61,316 nucleotides of DNA from Fictibacillus enclensis (GTDB lineage Bacteria; Bacillota; Bacilli; Bacillales; Fictibacillaceae), in contig NZ_KQ758624.1 of assembly GCF_001457035.1 (NCBI RefSeq), positions 1-61,316 of the forward strand, in the 5' to 3' direction. Shown piece after piece: positions 16,028-24,296 of this stretch. A program made the position numbers and the translations under genes. Below the pieces are notes generated by a model. That model made no database searches. It worked only from the letters and a program-made list of their open reading frames with translations, and was not told the DNA's origin. The stretch's first letter is position 1, and each line of letters begins with the position of its first letter.

Positions 16028-18145
16028 ATGTATATATCGGCAAGAGAACGGCTGATATTCGAGATCTTGTTATCCAAAAAGGAAGAGATGACAGTCAAAG
16101 ATCTTGCGGATGCCATTGATGTCAGTACCCGCACCATTCACCGCGATTTAAAAGAATTGGAAAATACGCTGAAAAGCTATAATTTAGAGCTCGTTAAAAA
16201 GTCAGGGGTCGGCATCCAGATTGTCGGATCCGAGGAAAACATGGAAGAGCTGAGGATGGCGCTCTTTCAACTGTCGTATAACGAATACACGCCGGATGAA
16301 CGGCAGATGATTATCGTTTGCACACTGCTCGAAGCGAAGGAACCGGTGAAGCTTGTTTCCCTGGCCCACGACCTCAACGTCACCATTGCCACCATCAGCA
16401 ATGACCTGACGAAACTCGAAGGGCGGCTGAATGAGTTTCACCTGACCCTTGTGAGAAAACGAGGCTATGGGGTGGAAATCACCGGAGATGAGAGCGCCAA
16501 ACGGAGAGCGATGAGCCAAATCATCGCGCAGAACCTTAACGAAACTGACTTTTTGTCACTTGTTAAGGAAAATATCCAGAAGCGTTCCCTGCAAACGGCC
16601 GATTCGATTTCTGAACGGCTGCTTGGCCTGGTGGAAAAGAACCGGCTCATTATGGTAGAGCACGCCATCGAGGAAGTGAACGAAGAGCTTCCCTATCCAA
16701 TTGCCGACAGCGCCTATATCGGACTTGTCGTTCATTTATCTCTGGCGATTGAGCGGATTCTTCAGGGTGAAAACATCAACATGGATGATGCGTTTCTGGA
16801 ACGACTGAAGCTTGAGCCAGAGTATAAAGCAGCAGAGAAGATCATCAACAAGCTGAAGAGGGTATTCAACACGGACATCCCTGAAGCGGAAATCGGCTAC
16901 ATTACGATGCATCTTCAGGGGGCCAAGCTCCGGCGGGACAAAGAATACCTGCTGGAGGAGTCCAGTTTTCAAACGGCGGTAAAAGCCAAGAGCCTGATTA
17001 CCTTTATCGCTGACAAAACGGGTACCGACCTGCTGCAGAACACATCGCTTTTTCAGGGGCTGGTTACCCACTTAAAACCTGCCCTCTACCGCATTAAGCA
17101 ACAAATGGGCATATCCAACCCGCTTCTGCCGAAGATTAAGACCGATTATAAAGATCTCTTTGACTTAGTGAGGGAAGCGGTATCCGTTATCTTTCCAGAT
17201 CTGGACGTTCCGGATGAGGAAATCGCCTATCTGGTCATGCACTTTGGATCGGCACTGATGAACGGCCGCGAGTCCAATGATCTGAAGGCACTCGTCATTT
17301 GTTCCACCGGGATTGGAACATCCAAAATGCTGGCTACCGTGCTCAAGCGGGAAATTCCGGAGATCAGCGAACTGAAAAACGCCTCGCTCTTTGAATTGAA
17401 CCATATGGATACCACTTCATATGATCTTGTCATCTCAACAGTTAACCTGCCGGATTATCATCTGCCGCATATTGTCGTCAGCCCAATTCCCGATCAGGAA
17501 GAGCTAAAGAAGGTCAGACAATGGGTTGCCGAAACAAAGAGCAGGCAGCAAACAACAGAACGTGTTCCATCAGAAACTGTAAAACAGGATCGGGATCCCC
17601 TGCAGGTACTGGCCGAAATGGAAAACATCAAGCATTATACGGATGCTGTTACCGATGTACTTCGCGGGTTTCAACTCTTTCTTTCGGGAAGCGGGCAAGA
17701 TGTGGAAGACGTGTTGAGAGAGGCATGCGAAACATTAAAGGCTCTAGAGGTTTTACAGGATAGCGAAGGTGTCCTTGATGCATTGATCGAGCGTGAAAGG
17801 TTAGGCGGATTGGGGATCCCGAATACGTCACTGGCACTTTTTCATGCGCGAAGCCCGCACATCGCAAAACCCTCCTTCACGATTTTTGAGCTGCAATCTG
17901 AAGTGACGGTTACGGCCATGGATCAATCGGCCATTGAAATTAACCGCATTTTACTGCTGCTTGCTCCAGAGGCGTTTACCAGTCAGGGGTTGGAGGTACT
18001 GAGTACTATCAGCTCTCTTATTATTGAAGATCAGGAGAGCATCACGCGGTTTGAAACAAAGGAAGAACAACACATATTGTCTTATCTTACAGAAAAGCTT
18101 CATCAGTTTTATGACGAAAAACTACAGGAAATAAGGAGAGGTTAA
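16028..18145 (+). CDS. mtlR: Mannitol operon transcriptional activator MtlR
   Basis: MtlR is a PTS-controlled activator of 705 residues. Two HTH units lie in about residues 1-160 (MTVKDLADAIDVSTRTIHRDL). Two PRDs follow, with conserved histidines in MVEHAIEEV (about 205) and in the second PRD (LVMHFGSAL, about 405). Next are an EIIB-Gat-like domain with the cysteine in LVICSTGIGTSKM (about 420) and an EIIA-Mtl-like domain with LGIPNTSLALFHARS (about 600). In B. subtilis MtlR is activated by HPr-dependent PRD phosphorylation and by binding to the EIIB domain of MtlA. ATG 16028 follows GGGAGTGAGG. mtlF starts 1 nt after its stop. Confidence 0.95.
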   Translation: MYISARERLIFEILLSKKEEMTVKDLADAIDVSTRTIHRDLKELENTLKSYNLELVKKSGVGIQIVGSEENMEELRMALFQLSYNEYTPDERQMIIVCTLLEAKEPVKLVSLAHDLNVTIATISNDLTKLEGRLNEFHLTLVRKRGYGVEITGDESAKRRAMSQIIAQNLNETDFLSLVKENIQKRSLQTADSISERLLGLVEKNRLIMVEHAIEEVNEELPYPIADSAYIGLVVHLSLAIERILQGENINMDDAFLERLKLEPEYKAAEKIINKLKRVFNTDIPEAEIGYITMHLQGAKLRRDKEYLLEESSFQTAVKAKSLITFIADKTGTDLLQNTSLFQGLVTHLKPALYRIKQQMGISNPLLPKIKTDYKDLFDLVREAVSVIFPDLDVPDEEIAYLVMHFGSALMNGRESNDLKALVICSTGIGTSKMLATVLKREIPEISELKNASLFELNHMDTTSYDLVISTVNLPDYHLPHIVVSPIPDQEELKKVRQWVAETKSRQQTTERVPSETVKQDRDPLQVLAEMENIKHYTDAVTDVLRGFQLFLSGSGQDVEDVLREACETLKALEVLQDSEGVLDALIERERLGGLGIPNTSLALFHARSPHIAKPSFTIFELQSEVTVTAMDQSAIEINRILLLLAPEAFTSQGLEVLSTISSLIIEDQESITRFETKEEQHILSYLTEKLHQFYDEKLQEIRRG

Positions 18146-18146
18146 C

Positions 18147-18581
18147 ATGTCAACGATTCTAAACGATCAAAACATAGTACTGAAAGCAGAAGTGAACAAC
18201 AAGGAAGAGGCCATCCGCCTGACCGGAAAATTGCTTGTGGAAAACGGCTATGTTGAACCGGACTATATTGAGAAAATGCTTGAGCGAGAGGAATTAACTT
18301 CTACGTACATGGGGAACTATGTAGCCATTCCTCATGGAACAGAGGATGCCAAAAAATCAGTAAAGGAATCAGGAATTGTAATCATCCAAGTGCCTGGCGG
18401 TGTGGAATTTGCACCAGGGAGCGATGTTAAGCTCTTGATTGGTATTGCCGGAAAAGGCGATGAGCACCTTGAGCTTCTTTCCAAAATTGCGATTGTCTGT
18501 TCCGCGGAAGAAAACGTCATGGGTATTGTGAATGCTTCTTCCAAGGAAGAAATCATGTCATTCTTTGAGGATGTTGAGTAA
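18147..18581 (+). CDS. mtlF: Mannitol-specific PTS EIIA component
   Basis: MtlF passes phosphate from HPr to the EIIB domain(s) of MtlA. The 144-residue protein carries the active-site histidine in AIPHGTED near residue 65 and the family motif GIVIIQVPGGVEF. It starts one base after mtlR behind AAGGAGAGG, and mtlD begins one base after it, so translation is coupled. Confidence 0.96.
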   Translation: MSTILNDQNIVLKAEVNNKEEAIRLTGKLLVENGYVEPDYIEKMLEREELTSTYMGNYVAIPHGTEDAKKSVKESGIVIIQVPGGVEFAPGSDVKLLIGIAGKGDEHLELLSKIAIVCSAEENVMGIVNASSKEEIMSFFEDVE

Positions 18582-18582
18582 C

Positions 18583-19734
18583 ATGCTGGCAGTACATTTC
18601 GGAGCAGGCAACATCGGCAGAGGATTTATTGGCAATTTATTGTACCAGTCAGGCTATGAAACAGTGTTCGTGGACGTAAATGACGAACTTGTCTCACTTT
18701 TAAATGAAAGAAAGCAATATACCGTTGTTCTTGCAGATCAAAGCCAGCAAGAGCAAATCATCAAAAACGTTAGTGCGATAAACAGCAGTACTGATGCTGA
18801 AAAAGCAGTGGATATGGTCGCAAAGGCTGATCTGGTAACAGCTGCTGTCGGGCCAAACATTCTGCCTTTTATCGCCGGAACCATCGCAGAAGGATTGCGA
18901 AAGCGGGCAGCGGCAAGTGACGCACCGCTGAACATCATCGCCTGTGAAAACATGATCGGCGGAAGCACCCTTCTAAAGGAAAAGGTGTTTGAAAAATTGA
19001 ATGAAGATGAAAAAAAACAGTTTGAATCCCGGTTTGGATTTCCGGATGCAGCGGTCGACCGCATCGTGCCAAACCAATCCAACGAAGACAAACTAATGGT
19101 CAAGGTGGAGCCTTTCTATGAATGGGCTGTGGATCAAACCAAAATTGTGGGAACCAAACCGGATGTGGAAGGCATTACGTATGTAAATGACCTGAAGCCG
19201 TATATTGAACGTAAATTGTTCACCGTAAATACCGGGCATGCGGCAGCTGCCTATCTCGGTTATCATGCGGGTGTGCCAACGATTGATGGAGCCATGAACA
19301 ACCCGGCAATCAAAGAAGTGATTGAGGGTGCAGTGAAGGAAACCGGAGACATGCTCATCAGCAAATACGGCTTTGAGCGTGCAGCGCATGAAGCGTATGC
19401 TGCCAAGATTGTAAACCGGTTCACGAACCCGTATATTTCGGATGAGGTGACCCGTGTGGGCCGCTCTCCGATCCGTAAACTTGGACCGAAAGACCGCCTC
19501 GTCAGCCCTGCGAAGCAGTATCATGAATTGACCGGAGACATTCCAGCTTCTTTAACCAAAGTCATTGCAGCCGCTCTGCTGTATGACTACAAAGAAGATC
19601 CCGAGGCAGTAACCGTTCAGGAGACGATTGCTTCCAAAGGACTGGAGCAGGCAATCGAGCAGTTTACAGAAATACCAGCAGCCTCTGAGCTGTCCAAGGC
19701 GATCATCAGCCACTATGAGAATATGAAAAAATAA
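18583..19734 (+). CDS. mtlD: Mannitol-1-phosphate 5-dehydrogenase
   Basis: MtlD oxidises mannitol-1-phosphate to fructose-6-phosphate with NAD+. The N-terminal Rossmann motif HFGAGNIGRGFIG opens the 383-residue protein. The polyol dehydrogenase catalytic region includes KLFTVNTGHAAAAYLGY (lysine and histidine near residue 210-217). The ATG at 18583 begins one base after the mtlF stop. It is the last gene of the operon before a strong terminator. Confidence 0.97.
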   Translation: MLAVHFGAGNIGRGFIGNLLYQSGYETVFVDVNDELVSLLNERKQYTVVLADQSQQEQIIKNVSAINSSTDAEKAVDMVAKADLVTAAVGPNILPFIAGTIAEGLRKRAAASDAPLNIIACENMIGGSTLLKEKVFEKLNEDEKKQFESRFGFPDAAVDRIVPNQSNEDKLMVKVEPFYEWAVDQTKIVGTKPDVEGITYVNDLKPYIERKLFTVNTGHAAAAYLGYHAGVPTIDGAMNNPAIKEVIEGAVKETGDMLISKYGFERAAHEAYAAKIVNRFTNPYISDEVTRVGRSPIRKLGPKDRLVSPAKQYHELTGDIPASLTKVIAAALLYDYKEDPEAVTVQETIASKGLEQAIEQFTEIPAASELSKAIISHYENMKK

Positions 19735-19776
19735 AAAAAGCAGGAAGGCTTGGGAATAGCCTTCCTGCTTTTTTTT
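19735..19776 (+). terminator. Terminator of the mtl operon
   Basis: Arms AAGCAGGAAGGCT and AGCCTTCCTGCTT with a 7-nt loop are followed by nine T. An A run on the other side suggests it also works for the converging gene. Confidence 0.95.
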
Positions 19777-19778
19777 TG

Positions 19779-20852
19779 TTAGAAAACCCGGCCGGTGCTG
19801 ATGACGGTCTGGCCGCCTGTCTCTTTCAAGATGCGGTTCAAGTCAGTGAGGATCGCCCCCACATCCCGCAAAATGGTCAGTGATTCATACCGTTTCAGAA
19901 TCACCAGGCAACGGGATTGAGTTTCTTGTGCCTCTTTTAAGCTTGAGATCAGAATCAACAAATTATCAGCCGATGGATTAATGACCGTTTCTCCATAATG
20001 AGTAACACAAATCGCTGTTTGTTCAATTGCCCGGTTTAGTTCCTTAATCTCCTCAGAGTCGGTGCTTGTATCAATAATCGATGATAAGTCCCGGATGCCG
20101 CGCGCAATGCCCCGGATTTGCAGGGTAATGTGATTAAGATGTTTCATGCCCGTTTCGAGATGGGTGAGCCGGATTCTTCGTTTCGTGAAAAACGGGGTGA
20201 AACGAAGATTTTCACGCGCGAGAATGACGGCTTCGATTCCTTTCTCGTTCCGTTCTGTGAGTTCCTTGACTTCCTGCTGAATATCCCGGCGGTGAGCCGG
20301 ATCCCTGTCCCACAGCACGACCAGATCCTTTAATGTCCTGGAAGCCTGATTGGATAGTTTAAGAAGAAGCTCTTCTGCTGCCGGAATGGCATTCGGAGGA
20401 ACAAGCAGCGCATTGGTCAGAACGGCGATCGCGGAACCAATGAACGTTTCAATGATTCGGCTGAACGCATAACCCTGTCCAAAAGCGAGAACCAGGATCG
20501 AGCTGACGCACACCTGTGACGTTACACCGGCAGGCATCTTAAAGGCGGTCGTTACGGCCATGCCTATCAAGACAACAAGCATGATGGAGCCAGCATTTAC
20601 TTGAAGAAAATACCCGATCAGCATGCTGATAATCACGCCACCTATGACGCCGCACACCCTGTAAAACCCTTTTTGAAGAGAGCCGGCGATGGTGACCTGC
20701 ATGGTCAGAACAGCGGCCAGCGGGGCGAAAAAGGGGTAGTCATTTTGAGAGAGATGGGAAGATACGGTCCAGGAAAGCGCGGCTGCGATGGCTGTTTTTA
20801 ACACTTGAAGAGTAATCCCAAGTCGAAGTAAGACTTCCAATCCTTTTTTCAA
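19779..20852 (-). CDS. FUSC/aromatic acid exporter family membrane protein
   Basis: This 357-residue membrane protein has six predicted transmembrane helices in about residues 15-150, followed by a long helical cytoplasmic region. The layout is that of the ArAE_1/FUSC family, like B. subtilis YqjA and YgaE. It is likely an efflux transporter, with substrate unknown. The start is TTG 20852 with AAAGGA about 7 nt upstream and MKKGLEVLLRLG following. It converges with mtlD at a shared terminator. Confidence 0.78.
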   Translation of the reverse strand: MKKGLEVLLRLGITLQVLKTAIAAALSWTVSSHLSQNDYPFFAPLAAVLTMQVTIAGSLQKGFYRVCGVIGGVIISMLIGYFLQVNAGSIMLVVLIGMAVTTAFKMPAGVTSQVCVSSILVLAFGQGYAFSRIIETFIGSAIAVLTNALLVPPNAIPAAEELLLKLSNQASRTLKDLVVLWDRDPAHRRDIQQEVKELTERNEKGIEAVILARENLRFTPFFTKRRIRLTHLETGMKHLNHITLQIRGIARGIRDLSSIIDTSTDSEEIKELNRAIEQTAICVTHYGETVINPSADNLLILISSLKEAQETQSRCLVILKRYESLTILRDVGAILTDLNRILKETGGQTVISTGRVF

Positions 20853-21003
20853 TGGCGTTTTCCTTTCTATAGAAAGTTTATATTATTGGTCTTTTTCCAC
20901 AAGGAAAGAGGATGAAACCTGCTTGAGCGATCTTTTCTATACTCAGTATTTCCTTATATGCAGGTATTTTAACAGATTTCAGGTGACTAGGAGGAGATGT
21001 AGT

Positions 21004-21150
21004 TTGGGCGCAGGTTTTGTCCTGGGAATGTTTCGTTTCTCACCGCAAAAGGGTAAGTATAATTACCCCCCCTTTGATTTTGCTTCTAAAAGCAGGGAAA
21101 CAAAAATACAATGGTTGAAAGATCAAATTGTATTTACCGAAAAATTTTGA
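21004..21150 (+). CDS. Possible small protein, unknown
   Basis: A 48-residue frame starts at TTG 21004, exactly 7 nt after the strong site AGGAGGAG (20989-20996). It ends with TGA in the -35 box of the next promoter. The product is basic and aromatic, with no helix typical of membranes and no family I recognise. The support is the ribosome binding site alone. Confidence 0.3.
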   Translation: MGAGFVLGMFRFSPQKGKYNYPPFDFASKSRETKIQWLKDQIVFTEKF

Positions 21151-21175
21151 CTATTTAGGCAGCAAGCGTTATAAT
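21147..21175 (+). promoter_or_regulatory. SigA promoter of a small membrane-protein gene
   Basis: TTGACT (21147-21152) and a perfect TATAAT (21170-21175) are 17 bp apart, 24 bp before the small gene at 21199. Confidence 0.82.
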
Positions 21176-21198
21176 AAGCCAAAAGGAAGTGAGAATAA

Positions 21199-21345
21199 AT
21201 GAATATGCTAAAAAAGATTGTTATTCGAGGGATCGGATCTAATCTTCTTGTGCTGTTTGCCATTTTGCTTCTTCCGGCGTTCCTGTTGACGGACAATGTC
21301 AACGTCTTTCAAGAGCTGGTTGATTATATTTTCAAGCCTGATTAA
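21199..21345 (+). CDS. Small single-pass membrane protein, unknown
   Basis: This 48-residue product has a basic N-terminus (MNMLKKIVIRG), one hydrophobic helix at about residues 15-31 (LLVLFAILLLPAFLL) and an acidic C-terminus. It has a near-consensus SigA promoter, an AAAAGGAAGTGAG ribosome binding site and its own terminator, so it is a complete transcription unit. I do not recognise a family. Confidence 0.7.
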   Translation: MNMLKKIVIRGIGSNLLVLFAILLLPAFLLTDNVNVFQELVDYIFKPD

Positions 21346-21350
21346 TCGAT

Positions 21351-21379
21351 AAACACCACGTTATGTGTGGTGTTTTTTA
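21351..21379 (+). terminator. Terminator of the small membrane-protein gene
   Basis: AAACACCAC pairs with GTGGTGTTT and is followed by TTTT. Confidence 0.88.
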
Positions 21380-21427
21380 TGTGGGGAAAAGATTAGGCAG
21401 CATGATAAAAGTGAGGAGAGAACATCC

Positions 21428-21871
21428 ATGGGGAAAATCATAATGCTCGTGATTGTTTTGCTTGCCGGCATGGGACAAGGCATGCAGGCCGCTGTAAATG
21501 GAACGCTCGGAAAAAGGATCGGCTCCATTGAAGGGGCATTTGTTTCCTTTTTTACAGGAACGGTCATGCTTTTGGTGATTATGCTGATCTGGGGAAACGG
21601 AAGCTTGAGCACTGTCTGGCAGGTGCCGAAATGGAACCTGATCGGTGGCATACTGGGAGCCATCTATGTGTTTATCGTCATTCTTGCCGTACCGAAAATT
21701 GGAGTGACGAGCGCCATTACCGCTGTTATTATCGGCCAGCTCATGATGAGTGTAATCATTGACCACAACGGCTGGTTTGGCAATGAAGCGATTCATTTTA
21801 CATATAAAAAGATGATTGGATTGGTATTGTTATTGGCCGGTTTGTACTTTGTTTTTTCGGACAAGCATTGA
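21428..21871 (+). CDS. DMT-superfamily protein, DUF606/YdcZ type
   Basis: This 147-residue inner-membrane protein has about five hydrophobic helices and the family pattern GQGMQAAVNGTLGKRIGS at the N-terminus. It matches DUF606 (YdcZ-like) proteins of the drug/metabolite transporter superfamily, whose function is unknown. The ATG at 21428 follows GAGGAGAG. No partner gene is adjacent. Confidence 0.82.
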   Translation: MGKIIMLVIVLLAGMGQGMQAAVNGTLGKRIGSIEGAFVSFFTGTVMLLVIMLIWGNGSLSTVWQVPKWNLIGGILGAIYVFIVILAVPKIGVTSAITAVIIGQLMMSVIIDHNGWFGNEAIHFTYKKMIGLVLLLAGLYFVFSDKH

Positions 21872-21994
21872 GCATGTTTTTTGGTGAATTTCAAGCATTG
21901 TTTAAACGAAAGGCCTGTGATAATTTAAAAAAGAGCTGTGTTTCAGAGCCAGTTGGTGGCGGCTGCTGAAGGACAGGGGAAATCCGCCTGTGTG

Positions 21995-22008
21995 TGAAAG
22001 CGTTATCA
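21995..22008 (+). promoter_or_regulatory. cre (CcpA) site upstream of putP
   Basis: TGAAAGCGTTATCA fits the CcpA cre consensus at all conserved positions. It lies 33 bp before the symporter start, a position typical of roadblock repression. Confidence 0.7.
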
Positions 22009-22040
22009 GATGAAGGCGGACAGAAAAAGGGGGAGAGACA

Positions 22041-23501
22041 ATGGAATACGGAGTAATGATCTCCATCGCCATTTATATGGTGGGGATGCTTTTGATCGGT
22101 TATTTTGCCTATCGCCGGACGGCCAATTTATCGGATTATATGCTGGGCGGCAGGGATCTGGGGCCGGCAGTTACAGCACTCAGTGCCGGAGCATCGGATA
22201 TGAGTGGCTGGCTGTTGATGGGTCTTCCCGGGGCGATGTATGTTTCGGGATTAAGCGCAGGCTGGATTGTGGTCGGATTAACATTAGGAGCTTATTTGAA
22301 CTGGCTGTTTGTTGCTCCGCGGCTGCGTACCTATACAGAAATTGCGAACAATTCCATTACCATTCCGGATTATTTTGAAAACCGGTTTAAGGATACTTCA
22401 CGGATTTTGCGCATAACATCGGCAATTGTTATTTTAATCTTTTTTACATTTTATGCGTCATCCGGTATGGTAGCAGGGGGCGAACTTTTTAAATCAGCGT
22501 TCGATCTCGATTATTCAGTTGGCATCTGGCTGACTGGCAGTGTGGTGGTGTTGTATACGTTGTTCGGTGGCTTTCTCGCGGTCAGCTGGACTGATTTTGT
22601 GCAAGGCACCATTATGTTTGTTGCGTTGATCCTAGTGCCGGTCGTCACTATTTTCAACCTTGGCGGAACAGGGACTACCTTTTCTGAGATTCACTCCATT
22701 AATCCTGAATTGCTTGATGCCTTCAAAGGAACAAGCATTATTGGCATTATTTCTCTATTAGCCTGGGGGCTCGGATATTTCGGGCAACCGCATATTATCG
22801 TCCGGTTTATGGCCATTAACTCTGTAAAACAAATGAAAAGTGCCCGAAGAATCGGCATGGGCTGGATGATCTTTTCCATTGTAGGCGCCATGTTTACCGG
22901 GCTTGTGGGAATAGCATATTTCCACGCAAACGGCGGAAAGCTTGAGAAGCCGGAAACGGTGTTCATCGTATTGTCCGATGTATTATTTCATCCATTAATC
23001 ACCGGGTTTCTGCTGGCAGCCATTTTGGCCGCGGTCATGAGTACGATTTCTTCTCAGCTGCTCGTGACATCCAGCGCGGTAACCGAGGATTTTTATAAAG
23101 CTTTTTTCAGAAGATCCGCTTCGGACAAAGAGCTGGTCCTGGTTGGCCGATTGGCGGTTCTGGGTATATCTCTGATCGCGCTTCTTCTGGCGTTTCATCC
23201 GAACAAAACGATTCTCAATCTTGTGGGTTATGCGTGGGCCGGTTTTGGAGCGGCCTTCGGACCCGTTGTTCTTCTTAGCCTGTACTGGAAACGCATGACG
23301 AAATGGGGAGCGTTCTTCGGAATGATTTCCGGTACACTTACCGTGATTATTTGGGAACAAGTCAAAGCGCTTGAAGCTGTATATGAAATTATTCCCGGGT
23401 TCATTGTCTGTGGAATTGTCATTATCGCCGTCAGCCTTCTGACAGCAAAGCCATCGGCTGAAGTCGAAAAAGAATTTAAAGAAGCACAACAGATTGCATA
23501 A
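22041..23501 (+). CDS. putP: Sodium/proline symporter (SSS family)
   Basis: This 486-residue protein has about 13 transmembrane helices and the SSSF signatures: ASDMSGWLLMGLPGA near residue 50 and GFGAAFGPVVLLSLYW near 400. It most resembles PutP/OpuE, which import proline with sodium for nutrition or osmoprotection. The start has GGGGGAGAG 5-6 nt upstream. A cre site before it suggests catabolic use. Whether it is PutP or the osmotic OpuE cannot be settled from sequence alone. Confidence 0.88.
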   Translation: MEYGVMISIAIYMVGMLLIGYFAYRRTANLSDYMLGGRDLGPAVTALSAGASDMSGWLLMGLPGAMYVSGLSAGWIVVGLTLGAYLNWLFVAPRLRTYTEIANNSITIPDYFENRFKDTSRILRITSAIVILIFFTFYASSGMVAGGELFKSAFDLDYSVGIWLTGSVVVLYTLFGGFLAVSWTDFVQGTIMFVALILVPVVTIFNLGGTGTTFSEIHSINPELLDAFKGTSIIGIISLLAWGLGYFGQPHIIVRFMAINSVKQMKSARRIGMGWMIFSIVGAMFTGLVGIAYFHANGGKLEKPETVFIVLSDVLFHPLITGFLLAAILAAVMSTISSQLLVTSSAVTEDFYKAFFRRSASDKELVLVGRLAVLGISLIALLLAFHPNKTILNLVGYAWAGFGAAFGPVVLLSLYWKRMTKWGAFFGMISGTLTVIIWEQVKALEAVYEIIPGFIVCGIVIIAVSLLTAKPSAEVEKEFKEAQQIA

Positions 23502-23510
23502 GAAGCAATA

Positions 23511-23545
23511 AGGACCGTCCTTTTTACAAGGGCGGTTTTTTTCTG
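23511..23545 (+). terminator. Terminator after putP
   Basis: ACCGTCCTT pairs with AAGGGCGGT (one mismatch or wobble) and is followed by seven T. Confidence 0.85.
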
Positions 23546-23586
23546 CTTACTAAAGGTCATTGTTGCTGTGAGAACATTGCTGTTAA

Positions 23587-23749
23587 AGAATCTTCATTGA
23601 TTTGTTGATTGAAGTGTAAGGTGCGAGACTCCAGCAGGGAAAGCGGGACAGGTGAGACCAAGGAAGGCGCTTGCGCCGACGGGCTCACCGCACGCCCTGC
23701 GGAAAGCGAGCATCTGAAACGGAAATCAACTCCCAAGAGCAACAGCGTT
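23587..23749. repeat. Intergenic structured repeat, full-length copy
   Basis: The 338 bp between putP and the MarR gene hold no gene. About 160 bp of it is a GC-rich element that starts near TCTTCATTGA, passes GTGCGAGACTCC, GGTGAGACC, GGGCTCACC and GCGGAAAGCGAG, and ends GGAAATCAACT...AGCAAC. GGTGAG pairs with CTCACC as a long stem. Its wording resembles the intergenic repeats common in Bacillus genomes. A shortened copy lies at 42388-42475. It makes open frames on both strands, but these look spurious. Confidence 0.7.
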
Positions 23750-23783
23750 ACTCCTGTCACCAAATTGTCATCTTGTTCTTGTC

Positions 23784-23806
23784 TTGAACAGTTCAACTCT
23801 TGAACT
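23784..23806. promoter_or_regulatory. Overlapping palindromes upstream of the MarR gene
   Basis: TTGAACaGTTCAA (23784-23796) and AGTTCAActcTTGAACT (23790-23806) share one arm. They lie 35-57 bp before the marR-type start and are probably its autoregulatory operator. Confidence 0.6.
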
Positions 23807-23840
23807 AGTTATGGTCTAATAGAAAACAGAGGTGAATAGA

Positions 23841-24281
23841 ATGGATGTTGGAAAATGGAAAAGCATTTTCGGTCGGTATGAAGCGGCTTCTTTCACAGTG
23901 AACAAGCGGTTTGGCTCGATGATCAAGGAACAGCTTCAGGATGTATTGACCGTTGAGCAGCAAATGACACTGAGCTATATCAAACGGTTTGGTTCTTGTA
24001 CTACTACAGAGCTGGCAGAAGCCTTTTGTGTGCAAAAAAGTGCCATTACCGCCATTGTCACGAGGCTGGCGGAAAAAGGATACATTCACCGGCTCAGAGA
24101 TGAAAAGGACCGGAGAATCGTTTATCTAAAATTGACAGAGGAAGGGTCTGATGTTTTTCAGTGTGGAGAAGAAAAAGTGTTTGAAGTGGTGTCTCCTTAT
24201 TTAAAAACGTTCAGTGATGAAGAGATAGAAACCTTCTTAACGCTTTATGAAAAGCTGGCATCTCAGGTGAATGAAGAATAG
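23841..24281 (+). CDS. MarR-family transcriptional regulator, YdgG-like
   Basis: This 146-residue regulator has the MarR winged helix: TTELAEAFCVQKSAITAI (recognition region about residues 57-74) and the wing DEKDRRIVYLKLTEEG near 95-110. The gene is followed after 15 bp by a large MMPL exporter, the same pair as B. subtilis ydgG-ydgH, so it likely represses that exporter. ATG 23841 fits GAGGTG 6 nt upstream; GTG 23832 lies inside that site. Confidence 0.86.
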   Translation: MDVGKWKSIFGRYEAASFTVNKRFGSMIKEQLQDVLTVEQQMTLSYIKRFGSCTTTELAEAFCVQKSAITAIVTRLAEKGYIHRLRDEKDRRIVYLKLTEEGSDVFQCGEEKVFEVVSPYLKTFSDEEIETFLTLYEKLASQVNEE

Positions 24282-24296
24282 GAGAGGGGAAACAGA

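Noticed and set aside
23557-23803. Open frames on both strands between putP and the MarR gene
   Set aside because: They lie in the GC-rich structured repeat and follow no ribosome binding site. They have no protein family pattern.
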